A stretch of 64,000 nucleotides of DNA, taken from NCBI RefSeq assembly GCF_040438925.1, contig NZ_CP159258.1, forward strand, positions 1,192,001 through 1,256,000, written 5' to 3'. Positions 17,808 through 26,151 of this stretch are shown in pieces; position 1 is the stretch's first letter; every line of letters starts with the position of its first letter. The notes beneath the pieces were generated by a model. It saw only the letters and a program-made list of their open reading frames with translations. It was not told where the DNA came from and searched no databases. A program made the position numbers and the translations under genes. Origin of the DNA: Pseudomonas sp. MYb327 (GTDB lineage: Bacteria > Pseudomonadota > Gammaproteobacteria > Pseudomonadales > Pseudomonadaceae).

Positions 17808-19490
17808 ATGAGCATTGAACGCTGGCAAACCGCGTGGCGGCAATTGATCGCCCCCGGTGCGCCGTTTGAGGTGGTGACGCCCGATGACGGCGCGCCACGC
17901 TACTTTCGTCACGCCGCGCACGACCTGCTGCAGGTCATTGACGCCGGTCGAGTGCACGGCGACCGTGAGTTCCTGGTTTGGCAGTCGCAACGCCTGACCT
18001 TCAACCAGTTCTACGAACAAGTCGACCGCCTCGCGGGGCAGATGGTCACGCGTTTTGAGCTGCAACCGGGCGAGCGGGTGGCGATTGCCATGCGCAACCA
18101 ACCGGCGTGGCTGGTGGCGTTTGCCGCTATCCAACGCTGCGGCGGTGTGTGTGTGCCGCTGAACAGTTGGGGGCTGCGCGATGAGTTGCAGTACGCGCTG
18201 CAGGACAGTGGTTCGCGCGTGTTGCTGTGCGACGAAGCGCGGCTCGATACCCTGCGCGAAGACCTGGCCCGTGAACAGCGGGCGACGATTGTCGTCGGGG
18301 CCCGGGAAGGAACGTTACCCGAGTACTGCCTGCGTTTCGAAGACCTGATCAGCGCCCCGGTATCTCCGCTGCCTGCGCTGGACATCGACCCCGATGCGCC
18401 GGCGCTGATCCTTTACACCTCCGGTACCACCAGCCGTGCCAAAGGCGTGGTTTCCAGTCACCGAGCAATCTCCCAGGCGCTGTTTGCCCTGGACTTTCAA
18501 AGCGCATTTTGCGCCATGAGCTCACCCGAACGTATCGGCGTCGTGATCAACAGCGGCTACCCGCCCACCACGCTGGCGGCGGTTCCGCTGTTCCATGTCA
18601 GCGGCTTGCATGCGCAGTTCCTGTCGGCACTGCGGGGCGGTCGGCGCTTGATGCTGATGTACAAATGGGATGTCGAACGCGCCATCGACCTCATTCGCGA
18701 TGAACGCTGCACCCAGTTCAACGGGGCGCCGGTGATGATGCAGCAACTGCTCGCCTCACCACGCTTTGGCAGCGAGCACACCGCCAGCCTGTTCGGCCTC
18801 GGGCTGGGCGGTGGCGCTTCGTCCGCCGGTGTGCTCGACGACATGCTCAAGCTCAAGCCTGACGCCATTGGCGGAGCTGGCTATGGCCTGACGGAAAGCA
18901 ACGGTATCGGCGCGGCGATTGGTGGCGATCAGTTTGTGTACAAGCCGGCGACGACGGGTTGGGCCTTGCCGATTGTCGATATTCGCATTGGTGACGATCC
19001 GCAACAGCCTGAGCCTGCGGGCACTCGCGGGGTGATCTGGCTGCGCTCGCCAACCCTGATGAGCGCCTACTGGAACCTGCCCGAAGCTACGGCGCAAAGC
19101 CTGCGCGACGGTTGGCTCGACACCGGCGATATCGGTTACCTCGACGAAGAGGGATTCCTCAATATCACAGGCCGGGTCAAGGAGTTGATCAACCGTGGCG
19201 GCGAAAAAATTTCCGCTGCGGAAGTCGAGACTTGCGTGCTCGATATGCCCGGTGTCCTGGAAGCGGCGGCGTTCGCCATCGCCGATCCGCTGCTGGGTGA
19301 GACGGTGGGGCTGGCCGTGCATGGCCAGGCATCGACGCTGCCCCAGCCAGCGCAAATCTGCGCCTTCATCGCCGAACGCCTGGCCGCCTACAAAGTGCCG
19401 ACGCAGGTCTTTCGGGTACTCGAACCCTTGCCACGCAACGCCACCGGCAAGGTGCTCAAGGCACAGCTGCAAGAAAAACTGGACGCATAA
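17808..19490 (+). CDS. AMP-forming acyl-CoA ligase (steroid side-chain carboxylate candidate)
   Basis: 560 residues from the ATG at 17808 (GGAG 9 nt upstream); the in-frame reading from 17775 lacks a Shine-Dalgarno. The adenylation motifs are ILYTSGTTSRAKGVVSS (P-loop), YGLTESNG, DTGDIGYLDEEGFLNITGR and the C-terminal lysine loop PRNATGKVLK. It probably activates a steroid carboxylate (C24 or C22) as the CoA thioester after adenylation. It follows the side-chain operon, separated by a REPIN, and no operator-like dyad was found directly upstream. Confidence 0.82.
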   Translation: MSIERWQTAWRQLIAPGAPFEVVTPDDGAPRYFRHAAHDLLQVIDAGRVHGDREFLVWQSQRLTFNQFYEQVDRLAGQMVTRFELQPGERVAIAMRNQPAWLVAFAAIQRCGGVCVPLNSWGLRDELQYALQDSGSRVLLCDEARLDTLREDLAREQRATIVVGAREGTLPEYCLRFEDLISAPVSPLPALDIDPDAPALILYTSGTTSRAKGVVSSHRAISQALFALDFQSAFCAMSSPERIGVVINSGYPPTTLAAVPLFHVSGLHAQFLSALRGGRRLMLMYKWDVERAIDLIRDERCTQFNGAPVMMQQLLASPRFGSEHTASLFGLGLGGGASSAGVLDDMLKLKPDAIGGAGYGLTESNGIGAAIGGDQFVYKPATTGWALPIVDIRIGDDPQQPEPAGTRGVIWLRSPTLMSAYWNLPEATAQSLRDGWLDTGDIGYLDEEGFLNITGRVKELINRGGEKISAAEVETCVLDMPGVLEAAAFAIADPLLGETVGLAVHGQASTLPQPAQICAFIAERLAAYKVPTQVFRVLEPLPRNATGKVLKAQLQEKLDA

Positions 19491-19498
19491 CGCGGCCT

Positions 19499-19516
19499 TA
19501 GTCTTTCCGGACGATG
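19499..19516 (+). promoter_or_regulatory. Shared operator-like dyad before DUF1329 gene
   Basis: TAGTCTTTCCGGACGATG starts 8 bp after the ligase stop and ends 65 bp before the DUF1329 start. A -10-like AACAAT lies at 19536-19541. Confidence 0.65.
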
Positions 19517-19581
19517 TCGGGGCCGGCAGAACACGAACAATGGGTCCATCCACACAGCCTTATCAGCGAAGGAGGCATCAC

Positions 19582-20964
19582 ATGAAAATAACAAGATCAG
19601 GTCTCATGCTCGCGGTCGCAGTCACAGCCAATAGCGGGCTGATGGGTTATGCGCACGCCGCGGTGTCACCGCAGGAAGCAGCCAAACTGGGCAAGGAGTT
19701 GACCTGCGTCGGCGCCGAACAAGCCGGCAATGCCGAGGGCACCATTCCGCCGTACACCGGTAAATACCTGGGCGAAGTCCCGGGCTGGAATCATGTGAAG
19801 TTCTCCGGCGACCAGCCGGTGGACCCCTATGCGGCGGAGAAACCGATCCTGGTGATCACTGCGCAAAACATGAGCCAGTACGAGGCGCATCTGACCGAAG
19901 GCCAGAAGGCGCTGCTGAAGAAGTACCCCACCACTTACAAGATGAACATTTACCCGGGTCATCGGGATTTCCGCTATCCGGATTATGTGTGCCGGCGTGC
20001 GATGGAAAACGCTTTGCAGGCCAAACTGGTCAACGACGGCGCAGGTTTTACCGGGATTGGCCAAGTGCCGTTCCCGATCCCCAAGAACGGCATGGAATTG
20101 CTGTGGAACCACCAACAGCCGGCGCGAGCCTACACCGAGGAAAAAACCACCGACCTGGCTTCGGTCCTGCCCAATGGCAGCATCGGCTGGGGGCGTGCAT
20201 ACGCGCGTAACCTGGCATTGGCCAACTCACCAGCGGCCGACTCCAGGACCGAAGACAAGATTTCGGCCATGAGCAACAACATGACCCTCAAGCCGGCCCG
20301 TGACAATGGCACGCTGAGCATTTCCCACGAACCCTACAACTTCGGTACGGACTCACGCCAGGCCTGGTCCTACAGCCCATCCACCCGCCGCGTACGGCAA
20401 CTACCGGGCTACGGCTTCGATCAACCAATGATCGGCACCAACGGCACCATGACTGTCGACGAGGACCGTTTGTTCAACGGCACTCCAGAGCGCTTCAACT
20501 GGAAGCTCATCGGCAAGCGTGAAATCTACAGCCCGGCCAACGCCTTCAAACCCAACACCGCGTCGATCAAATATGCCGACATGCTGACGCCCAACCATCC
20601 CAACCCGGAGTTCATGCGTTATGAGTTGCGTCGCGTGTGGGTGCTGGAAGCCGATCTGAAGGAAGGCTATCGTCATGTCTATGGCAAGCGTGTGCTGTTC
20701 ATCGACGAAGACACCTGGAACGCGGTCATGGCCGACAACTACGATGCCCGTGGGCAGCTGTGGAAGCACGCCTTGGTCAACTATTACTACCACCCTGACA
20801 TGAGCGGCTGGCAGGCCGGCTCCCAGTTCTTCATGGACTTGAACTCTGGCCAGTACACCGGCTACGGCATGACCAACGAATCGAAGAAAGGGCCGATCCT
20901 CAACGAAGGCAAATTCACTCCGGACCAATACACCGCTGACGCGGCGCGCGCGATCGGGCGTTAA
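19582..20964 (+). CDS. DUF1329 exported protein
   Basis: 460 residues from the ATG at 19582, with GGAGG 6 nt upstream. The N-terminus is a classical signal peptide (KITRSG, hydrophobic core, cleavage after AHA near residue 28). The mature part contains the DUF1329 hallmarks: acidic/aromatic blocks such as YSPSTRRVRQLPGYGFD and FNWKLIGKREIYSPANAF. DUF1329 proteins recur beside DUF1302 proteins in gammaproteobacterial clusters for hydrophobic substrates, where a lipid-carrier-like periplasmic role is suspected. The paired DUF1302 genes here lie at 27297 and 46961. A strong terminator follows, so it is monocistronic. Confidence 0.82.
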   Translation: MKITRSGLMLAVAVTANSGLMGYAHAAVSPQEAAKLGKELTCVGAEQAGNAEGTIPPYTGKYLGEVPGWNHVKFSGDQPVDPYAAEKPILVITAQNMSQYEAHLTEGQKALLKKYPTTYKMNIYPGHRDFRYPDYVCRRAMENALQAKLVNDGAGFTGIGQVPFPIPKNGMELLWNHQQPARAYTEEKTTDLASVLPNGSIGWGRAYARNLALANSPAADSRTEDKISAMSNNMTLKPARDNGTLSISHEPYNFGTDSRQAWSYSPSTRRVRQLPGYGFDQPMIGTNGTMTVDEDRLFNGTPERFNWKLIGKREIYSPANAFKPNTASIKYADMLTPNHPNPEFMRYELRRVWVLEADLKEGYRHVYGKRVLFIDEDTWNAVMADNYDARGQLWKHALVNYYYHPDMSGWQAGSQFFMDLNSGQYTGYGMTNESKKGPILNEGKFTPDQYTADAARAIGR

Positions 20965-20986
20965 GTCCTGGTTCGTTGCAATGACC

Positions 20987-21018
20987 AAAGCCCTATCGGA
21001 TTGCGATAGGGCTTTTTT
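20987..21018 (+). terminator. Rho-independent terminator after DUF1329 gene
   Basis: AAAGCCCTATCG pairs perfectly with CGATAGGGCTTT around a 5-nt loop and runs into TTTTTT. Confidence 0.92.
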
Positions 21019-21022
21019 GTTT

Positions 21023-21520
21023 CTGGACGGAACCAAGGCGTTCATCAATCGCAAAGGCGAGTTCACCGTCAATATTGCCCTGATCGATAACGCCGAACCG
21101 GTGCTTGGAGTGGTTCTCGCCCCTGCGCTGGATCGACTGTTTGCCGGTGCCCGTGGTTGTGGCGCCTTTATTGAAAAGGCCGGGCGGCGTCAGCCCATCC
21201 ACTGCCGCGCAGTGACGCAGGAGGGCCTGGACGTGGTCGCCAGTCGCTCCCATGGTGATGCCGAGGCGCTGGATAAATTCCTCGACGGGCGTCAGGTGCG
21301 CTCACTGAAAAGTGCCGGTTCGTCGTTGAAAATTTGTCTGGTGGCTGCAGGGGAGGCAGACCTTTATCCGCGCCTGGGGCGCACCATGGAGTGGGATATC
21401 GCCGCGGGGTATGCGGTGCTTGTCGCTGCCGGTGGACAGATCCGTAACCTTCCCGGTGATGTGTTGCGTTATGGCAAGCCTGGCCTGGACAACCCGCACT
21501 TCTACGCTTACGGGCTGTAG
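21023..21520 (+). pseudogene. cysQ: Truncated cysQ (3'(2'),5'-bisphosphate nucleotidase) fragment
   Basis: The open frame starts with recognisable homology at LDGTKAFINRKGEFTVNIAL, the metal-binding D-P-x-D-G-T motif of the inositol monophosphatase superfamily, and continues to the normal CysQ end (GSSLKICLVAAGEADLYPRL, then WDIAAGYAVLVAAGG). The N-terminal half, about 80 to 90 residues with the Glu-Glu metal ligands, is missing. The break lies directly after the terminator of the preceding gene, so no start or promoter remains. It is a 3' remnant marking a recombination junction inside the catabolic locus. A functional cysQ should exist elsewhere. Confidence 0.8.
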
Positions 21521-21532
21521 GTCTCACCGACT

Positions 21533-21558
21533 TTCGCCGGCAAGCCGGCTTCTACAGG
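21533..21558. repeat. Single REP element
   Basis: CGCCGGCAAGCCGGCTTCTA is one REP hairpin directly after the cysQ remnant. Confidence 0.6.
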
Positions 21559-21576
21559 TTCTGCGGTTCTCTCGAA

Positions 21577-21613
21577 TAAAAAAAACCGCTGTAACCCGGC
21601 AGGGTTGCAGCGG
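21577..21613 (-). terminator. Rho-independent terminator of the MFS gene
   Basis: On the minus strand CCGCTGCAACCC and GGGTTACAGCGG form a 12-bp stem with one mismatch, followed by a run of T residues. It lies 21 bp after the MFS stop codon. Confidence 0.85.
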
Positions 21614-21634
21614 CGCAAAGGTGGGGCAAGCAGG

Positions 21635-22963
21635 TCAGGCCGTGACGGCGCTGGCCGGTGCTGCAAGCGGAGCGGGGTTTTTCATGTGTTGCCGGTAACG
21701 TGGCAGCGCCAGGGTCAGGAATACACTGGCGAGCACCAGCATCGACACGGATGAAGCAAGGGCATAACGCAGGGATTCAGTCCCCAGGGTCGACACAAAA
21801 AAGTCGCTGAGCATGCCCACGAACAAGGGTCCGACGCCGACGCCCAGAAGCGTCATCGACATCACGAAGATCGCTGTCGCCTGAGCCAATCGCGTAGCCG
21901 GAAACAAGTGGGTAATGGCGCTCAGGCACGGCGTTGCCCACCACACGCCAAAGAACGCGAAGGCGCTGTAGAACAGGAAGGCTTGCGGCACGGCGATGCT
22001 GCCGATATGGAACGCCAGGCCTTGAGGCCAGAGAAAATAGGCGAGGGCGAACGGGATGCTGACCAGCGTACCCAGCAGCGGTACGCCGATTTGCCAGCCC
22101 ACATCACGCCGTGCCATGCGGTCAGTGAGCATGCCGCAGATCAGGGTGCCGATGGTCGATCCGCCGCCGCCCACCACACCCACCAGGAAACCGGCTTCTT
22201 GCATGTTGAGGCCGTGGGAGCGGATCAGAAAACTCGGGCTCCAGGTACCGATGGCGTAGCCGGCAATCGCAGCTGCGCCCCCGGTGCAGACCAGCCACGG
22301 GAACGAGGGCATGCGAAACAGCTCGACGAGCGTCTTGAGCCAGCCATCCTGTAGCAGTGCAACGCTGCTCAGTGGCACCACCCGCTTGGGTGTGCGCACG
22401 GTCAGCAGCAACACCAGGCCAAGCAGGATTCCAGGGGCACCGACCAGCACAAATGCGTAGCGCCAGCCATGGTGCTGGGCGATCCAGCCGCCCAGGCCGA
22501 GGCCGACCATCGCGCCCAGGCTGGAACCGAGCATCAGCACTGACAGGGCCGTGGAGCGGCGGTTTGCCGGGTACAGGTCCGACACCATGGCGACCGACGG
22601 CGCCGTGCCGCCAGCCTCGCCGACGGCGACACCAACCCGCGCCAGCACCAGGGACAGGAAGTTACCGGCCACGCCGCACAGCATGGTCATCACGCTCCAG
22701 GCAATGCAGCTGAAGGCGATCACCGGCTTGCGCCCGATGCGGTCCGACAGGCGCCCCAGCGGAAAACCAAAGACGGTATAGAACACCGCGAAGGTGACCC
22801 CCGACAGCAGGCCGATCTGCGTGTCTGTAATGCCGAATTCGAGCTTCACCGGCTCGATCAGAATCGCCATCAACTGACGGTCGACGTAATTGAACACATA
22901 GATGATGGCGAGCACGAAAAGCGCGTAGTGCGTTCGCCATGTTACGGGTGTGGATTGGTTCAC
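21635..22963 (-). CDS. MFS transporter
   Basis: 442 residues from a GTG at 22963 with GGGAG 8 nt upstream. An open frame extends to an ATG at 23026, but that codon is the end of the operator dyad, so the GTG is preferred. About 12 hydrophobic segments and the motif A loop (GFPLGRLSDRIGRKPV) identify the major facilitator superfamily; the FNYVDRQLMAILIEPVKLEF start resembles organic-anion/hexuronate-type symporters. It probably moves a steroid or a degradation intermediate across the inner membrane. Substrate and direction are unknown. Confidence 0.82.
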   Translation of the reverse strand: MNQSTPVTWRTHYALFVLAIIYVFNYVDRQLMAILIEPVKLEFGITDTQIGLLSGVTFAVFYTVFGFPLGRLSDRIGRKPVIAFSCIAWSVMTMLCGVAGNFLSLVLARVGVAVGEAGGTAPSVAMVSDLYPANRRSTALSVLMLGSSLGAMVGLGLGGWIAQHHGWRYAFVLVGAPGILLGLVLLLTVRTPKRVVPLSSVALLQDGWLKTLVELFRMPSFPWLVCTGGAAAIAGYAIGTWSPSFLIRSHGLNMQEAGFLVGVVGGGGSTIGTLICGMLTDRMARRDVGWQIGVPLLGTLVSIPFALAYFLWPQGLAFHIGSIAVPQAFLFYSAFAFFGVWWATPCLSAITHLFPATRLAQATAIFVMSMTLLGVGVGPLFVGMLSDFFVSTLGTESLRYALASSVSMLVLASVFLTLALPRYRQHMKNPAPLAAPASAVTA

Positions 22964-23023
22964 TGCGGGTGCTCCCGGTTTTGTTCTAGTTGACGCGATG
23001 CTCGGCTGGTCGCGGATTTTCTT

Positions 23024-23041
23024 CATCGTCCATTCAGACCA
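23024..23041 (-). promoter_or_regulatory. Shared operator-like dyad before MFS gene
   Basis: Minus strand TGGTCTGAATGGACGATG. It ends 60 bp before the GTG start at 22963, with a -10-like GAGCAT at 22998-23003. The regular 60-bp gap supports the GTG start. Confidence 0.62.
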
Positions 23042-23081
23042 TTTCCGTTCGCCGTCAGGCCGAAACGCACGATAGCCGACC

Positions 23082-23099
23082 TAGTCTTGTCGGACGATG
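23082..23099 (+). promoter_or_regulatory. Shared operator-like dyad before OYE operon
   Basis: TAGTCTTGTCGGACGATG with a -10-like AATCAT at 23120-23125. It forms a divergent pair with the site at 23024. The gap to the ATG at 23216 is 116 bp. Confidence 0.65.
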
Positions 23100-23215
23100 T
23101 TTCGCTCGCGCTCAAGGTCAATCATTCAGCCCATATTCGCTGGCTCGCCGGCACTTGCCAATGCTTTGGCGAGTCCGCCGACAGCCTGAAAACAATAAGA
23201 AGCTGAGGAACTGAA

Positions 23216-24301
23216 ATGAGCGTCTTGTTCGAGCCGGTCACCCTGGGCGAGCTGCAATTGGCCAACCGCATTGTCATGGCGCCCATGACCCGCAGCCGTG
23301 CTCTCGTCGATGCCATACCCGGCAGCGATATGGTCGAGTACTACCGTCAGCGGGCGGGCGCCGGATTGATCGTCGCCGAAGGCACTGCACCGTCGGCCAG
23401 CGGCCTGGGCTACTGCCGCACGCCTGCGATCTACAGCGCAGAACAAATGGCGGGCTGGCAGCGGGTCACCGAAGCGGTGCATGCCGAGGGCGGGCGCATT
23501 GTCCTGCAGTTGATGCATGTCGGCCGCGCCGCCAGCCAGCACAACAAACCGTCGGGCGCGGCAACGGTGGCACCTTCGCCGTTGCGCGCTCGCACACAAG
23601 TATTCAGCGACAGCCATGGGCTGGTGGACACCGATGAACCACAAGCGCTGACCTTGCGAGGTATCAGCGAGGCCATCGAAGACTATCGCCGGGCCGCATT
23701 GAATGCGCGCCAGGCGGGTTTCGACGGTGTCGAGCTGCATTGCACCAGCGGTTATCTGCCGATGCAGTTCATGGCCTCGGGCAGCAACCAGCGCAGCGAT
23801 GCCTACGGTGGCGATGTGGCCGGACGCGTACGGTTTGCCAAGGAAGTGATCGAGGCCATGGCCAGTGCGATCGGTGCGGGTCGAGTGGGTTTTCGCCAGT
23901 GCCCCGGTAACCCCTACAACGATATCGAAGACCACGATCCGTCGGCCACGGCCGCAGCGTTGTGTGAGGCCGTGGCGCCGTTGTCACTCGCTTACCTGCA
24001 CATTATGCGCTCGCCGCTGGAAGGTCTCGATGCCTTCGCCCTGGCACGCCGGCACAGCCCTCATGCATTGATTCTCAACGATGGTTTCGACGGCCCTACG
24101 GCCAGCGCCGCACTCGCGTCGGGCGAGGGGGCTGCCGTGTCGTTTGGTCGTCACTTTATTGCCAACCCGGACCTGGTGGAGCGCCTCAAGCGTGGCCTGC
24201 CACTGAATCGCTTCGATCGCAAGACGCTCTATACGCCCGGTCCGGCCGGTTACTCGGATTACCCCGCCTATCAAACCAGTGCCCAGGAGGTGGCGCAATG
24301 A
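23216..24301 (+). CDS. Old yellow enzyme family NADH:flavin oxidoreductase
   Basis: 361 residues, a single FMN TIM barrel. FEPVTLGELQLANRIVMAPM at the N-terminus, the active-site His region LHCTSGYLPMQF and the late SFGRHFIANPDLVERLK are typical of NemA/OYE proteins. OYEs reduce activated C=C bonds of enones, so a steroid enone is a plausible substrate, but no OYE is part of the canonical pathway. It is the first gene of an operon with the FATP-type ligase (ATGA overlap) and the metallo-beta-lactamase-fold protein. Confidence 0.83.
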   Translation: MSVLFEPVTLGELQLANRIVMAPMTRSRALVDAIPGSDMVEYYRQRAGAGLIVAEGTAPSASGLGYCRTPAIYSAEQMAGWQRVTEAVHAEGGRIVLQLMHVGRAASQHNKPSGAATVAPSPLRARTQVFSDSHGLVDTDEPQALTLRGISEAIEDYRRAALNARQAGFDGVELHCTSGYLPMQFMASGSNQRSDAYGGDVAGRVRFAKEVIEAMASAIGAGRVGFRQCPGNPYNDIEDHDPSATAAALCEAVAPLSLAYLHIMRSPLEGLDAFALARRHSPHALILNDGFDGPTASAALASGEGAAVSFGRHFIANPDLVERLKRGLPLNRFDRKTLYTPGPAGYSDYPAYQTSAQEVAQ

Positions 24302-26151
24302 ACCTTAACGACTTGCCCAACGTCCTGCCCACCCAGCCGGTCCCTCGAGAGCAGACTCAGGCAATACTTGATTTACGCTCGGCCGCCGTCGGCAAGATCA
24401 AGCCGCGTGATCTCTACACCATGGCCGACCGCCTGGAGCATCAGGCGCGTGAGCAAGGCGAGCGGCCGTTCCTGATCTACGGCGAGCAGACCCTGAGTTA
24501 CGCCGAGGTCGATGCCCGGGCCAATCAGATGGCCCACACGTTTTACGCCAATGGTTTGCGTGCAGGCGATGTCTGCGCCCTGGCCATGGAAAACCGCCCC
24601 GAGTTCTTCTGTACGTGGTTTGGCCTGGCCAAACTTGGGGTGGTGGTGGCGTTCATCAACACGCAAGTCAGCGGTCGACCGTTGCTTCACGCGTTGCAAA
24701 CCACCGATGCCAAGGCACTGGTCATCGGCGAGGAATGCCTGGGCAACGTGCAGGCGACCGAAGGCTTCCCCGAACTGGCGTGCTGGCTGATTCGTGACGC
24801 GGAAAATCCCTGGGCCGGGCCTCTGCCCAAAGGCGTCGACGGGCATTTCGATGCGCGCCTGGAAAAAGCCCCGCGGACGCCGTTCCCCCGGGATATCCGT
24901 GCGCAGATCGAGGCTCAGGCAACCACCCTGTTGATCTTTACCTCGGGCACCACAGGCTTGCCCAAAGCTGCGCGCTACAGCCACATGCGCTGGATGTCCT
25001 CGGGTGATGCGATGGAAGTCACCCTGCCTGCCACTTGTCAGGATGTGTTCTATTGCTGCCTGCCGCTGTACCACGGTGCAGCGGCTACGTCGGTAACCTC
25101 TACCGCGCTGAAGGCCGGTGCCGCCATCGTGGTACGGCGCAAGTTCAGCGTTCGCGAGTTCTGGAACGACGTTGCACGTCACCAGATCAGCATCTTCCAG
25201 TACATCGGTGAGATCTGCCGTTACCTGCTTAACCAGCCGGTGCGCGAGGGTGAGCGTCAACACAGTTTGCGCTGCATGCTCGGCGCCGGGTTGACCGCGG
25301 ATACCTGGCATCGTTGGCTCGAACGGTTCGGCCCGATCCAGGTATTCGAGGGCTGGGGAGCCACCGAAGCCAACGCCGCAATCATCAACGTCGACAACCA
25401 TTTCGGTTCCTGTGGCCGCGTGCCGGACTGGAACAAAACCAACGTGCGACTGGTGCGTTACGACGTCGAAAACGACTGTCATCCACGGGACGAAAACGGT
25501 TTCTACCAAGTCTGCAAAGTGGGCGAGGTTGGCGAGGCCATGGGCTTTATCGTCGATCACCCCGAGATCGGTGGCGGGCGTTTCGAGGGTTACACCTCGG
25601 CCGAGGCGACCGAGAGCAAAATCCGCCGCAATGTGTTTCGCGAGGGCGATGCCTACTGGAGTTCCGGCGATTTGCTGCGCGAGGACGCCGACGGTTACTG
25701 CTATTTCCTCGATCGCATCGGCGATACCTATCGCTGGAAGAGCGAGAACGTGTCGACCCTGGAAGTGGCGAACGCCCTGGGCGATCTGGCGGGCCTGGAA
25801 TTGATCAATATCTACGGCGTCCAGGTGCCGGGCCATGAAGGCCGCGCCGGCATGGCCGCTGTGCTGATGCAGGCAGACCGGGTGTTCGATCCAGCCGCCC
25901 TGTACGCCCTGACCGAAGCGCGCCTGCCGCGCTATGCGGCCCCCGTATTCGTGCGGGTCACCCAGTTGGCCGACCTGACCGCCAGCTTCAAGCTGCGCAA
26001 GGTCGATCTGCAGCGCCAGGGTTACTGCCCGACGCGTTGCAGTGATCCATTGTTCATCCGCGATGAGCATGCCCGCACCTACGTGCCCTACTCGGCAGAG
26101 GTTCTGGCACGTGTCGGCCTCACGCCTTTCGCGGTGACCCAGCATGACTGA
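24298..26151 (+). CDS. FATP-type acyl-CoA synthetase (bile-acid/long-chain acyl ligase candidate)
   Basis: 617 residues. LLIFTSGTTGLPKAARYSHM is the AMP/P-loop motif, GWGATEANAAI the A5 motif, and YWSSGDLLREDADGYCYFLD plus DTYRWKSENVSTLEV the FATP/very-long-chain hallmark. This family includes vertebrate bile acid-CoA synthetases and mycobacterial FadD17/FadD19-like steroid side-chain ligases. It probably activates the carboxyl group of an intact bile acid or long side chain. It is coupled to the OYE upstream by ATGA and overlaps the next gene by 8 bp. Confidence 0.83.
   Translation: MNLNDLPNVLPTQPVPREQTQAILDLRSAAVGKIKPRDLYTMADRLEHQAREQGERPFLIYGEQTLSYAEVDARANQMAHTFYANGLRAGDVCALAMENRPEFFCTWFGLAKLGVVVAFINTQVSGRPLLHALQTTDAKALVIGEECLGNVQATEGFPELACWLIRDAENPWAGPLPKGVDGHFDARLEKAPRTPFPRDIRAQIEAQATTLLIFTSGTTGLPKAARYSHMRWMSSGDAMEVTLPATCQDVFYCCLPLYHGAAATSVTSTALKAGAAIVVRRKFSVREFWNDVARHQISIFQYIGEICRYLLNQPVREGERQHSLRCMLGAGLTADTWHRWLERFGPIQVFEGWGATEANAAIINVDNHFGSCGRVPDWNKTNVRLVRYDVENDCHPRDENGFYQVCKVGEVGEAMGFIVDHPEIGGGRFEGYTSAEATESKIRRNVFREGDAYWSSGDLLREDADGYCYFLDRIGDTYRWKSENVSTLEVANALGDLAGLELINIYGVQVPGHEGRAGMAAVLMQADRVFDPAALYALTEARLPRYAAPVFVRVTQLADLTASFKLRKVDLQRQGYCPTRCSDPLFIRDEHARTYVPYSAEVLARVGLTPFAVTQHD

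Noticed and set aside
22964..23026. Longer MFS start at the ATG 23026
   Set aside because: That ATG is the end of the operator dyad, and the added residues lack a transporter feature; the GTG at 22963 has GGGAG and restores the usual 60-bp gap.
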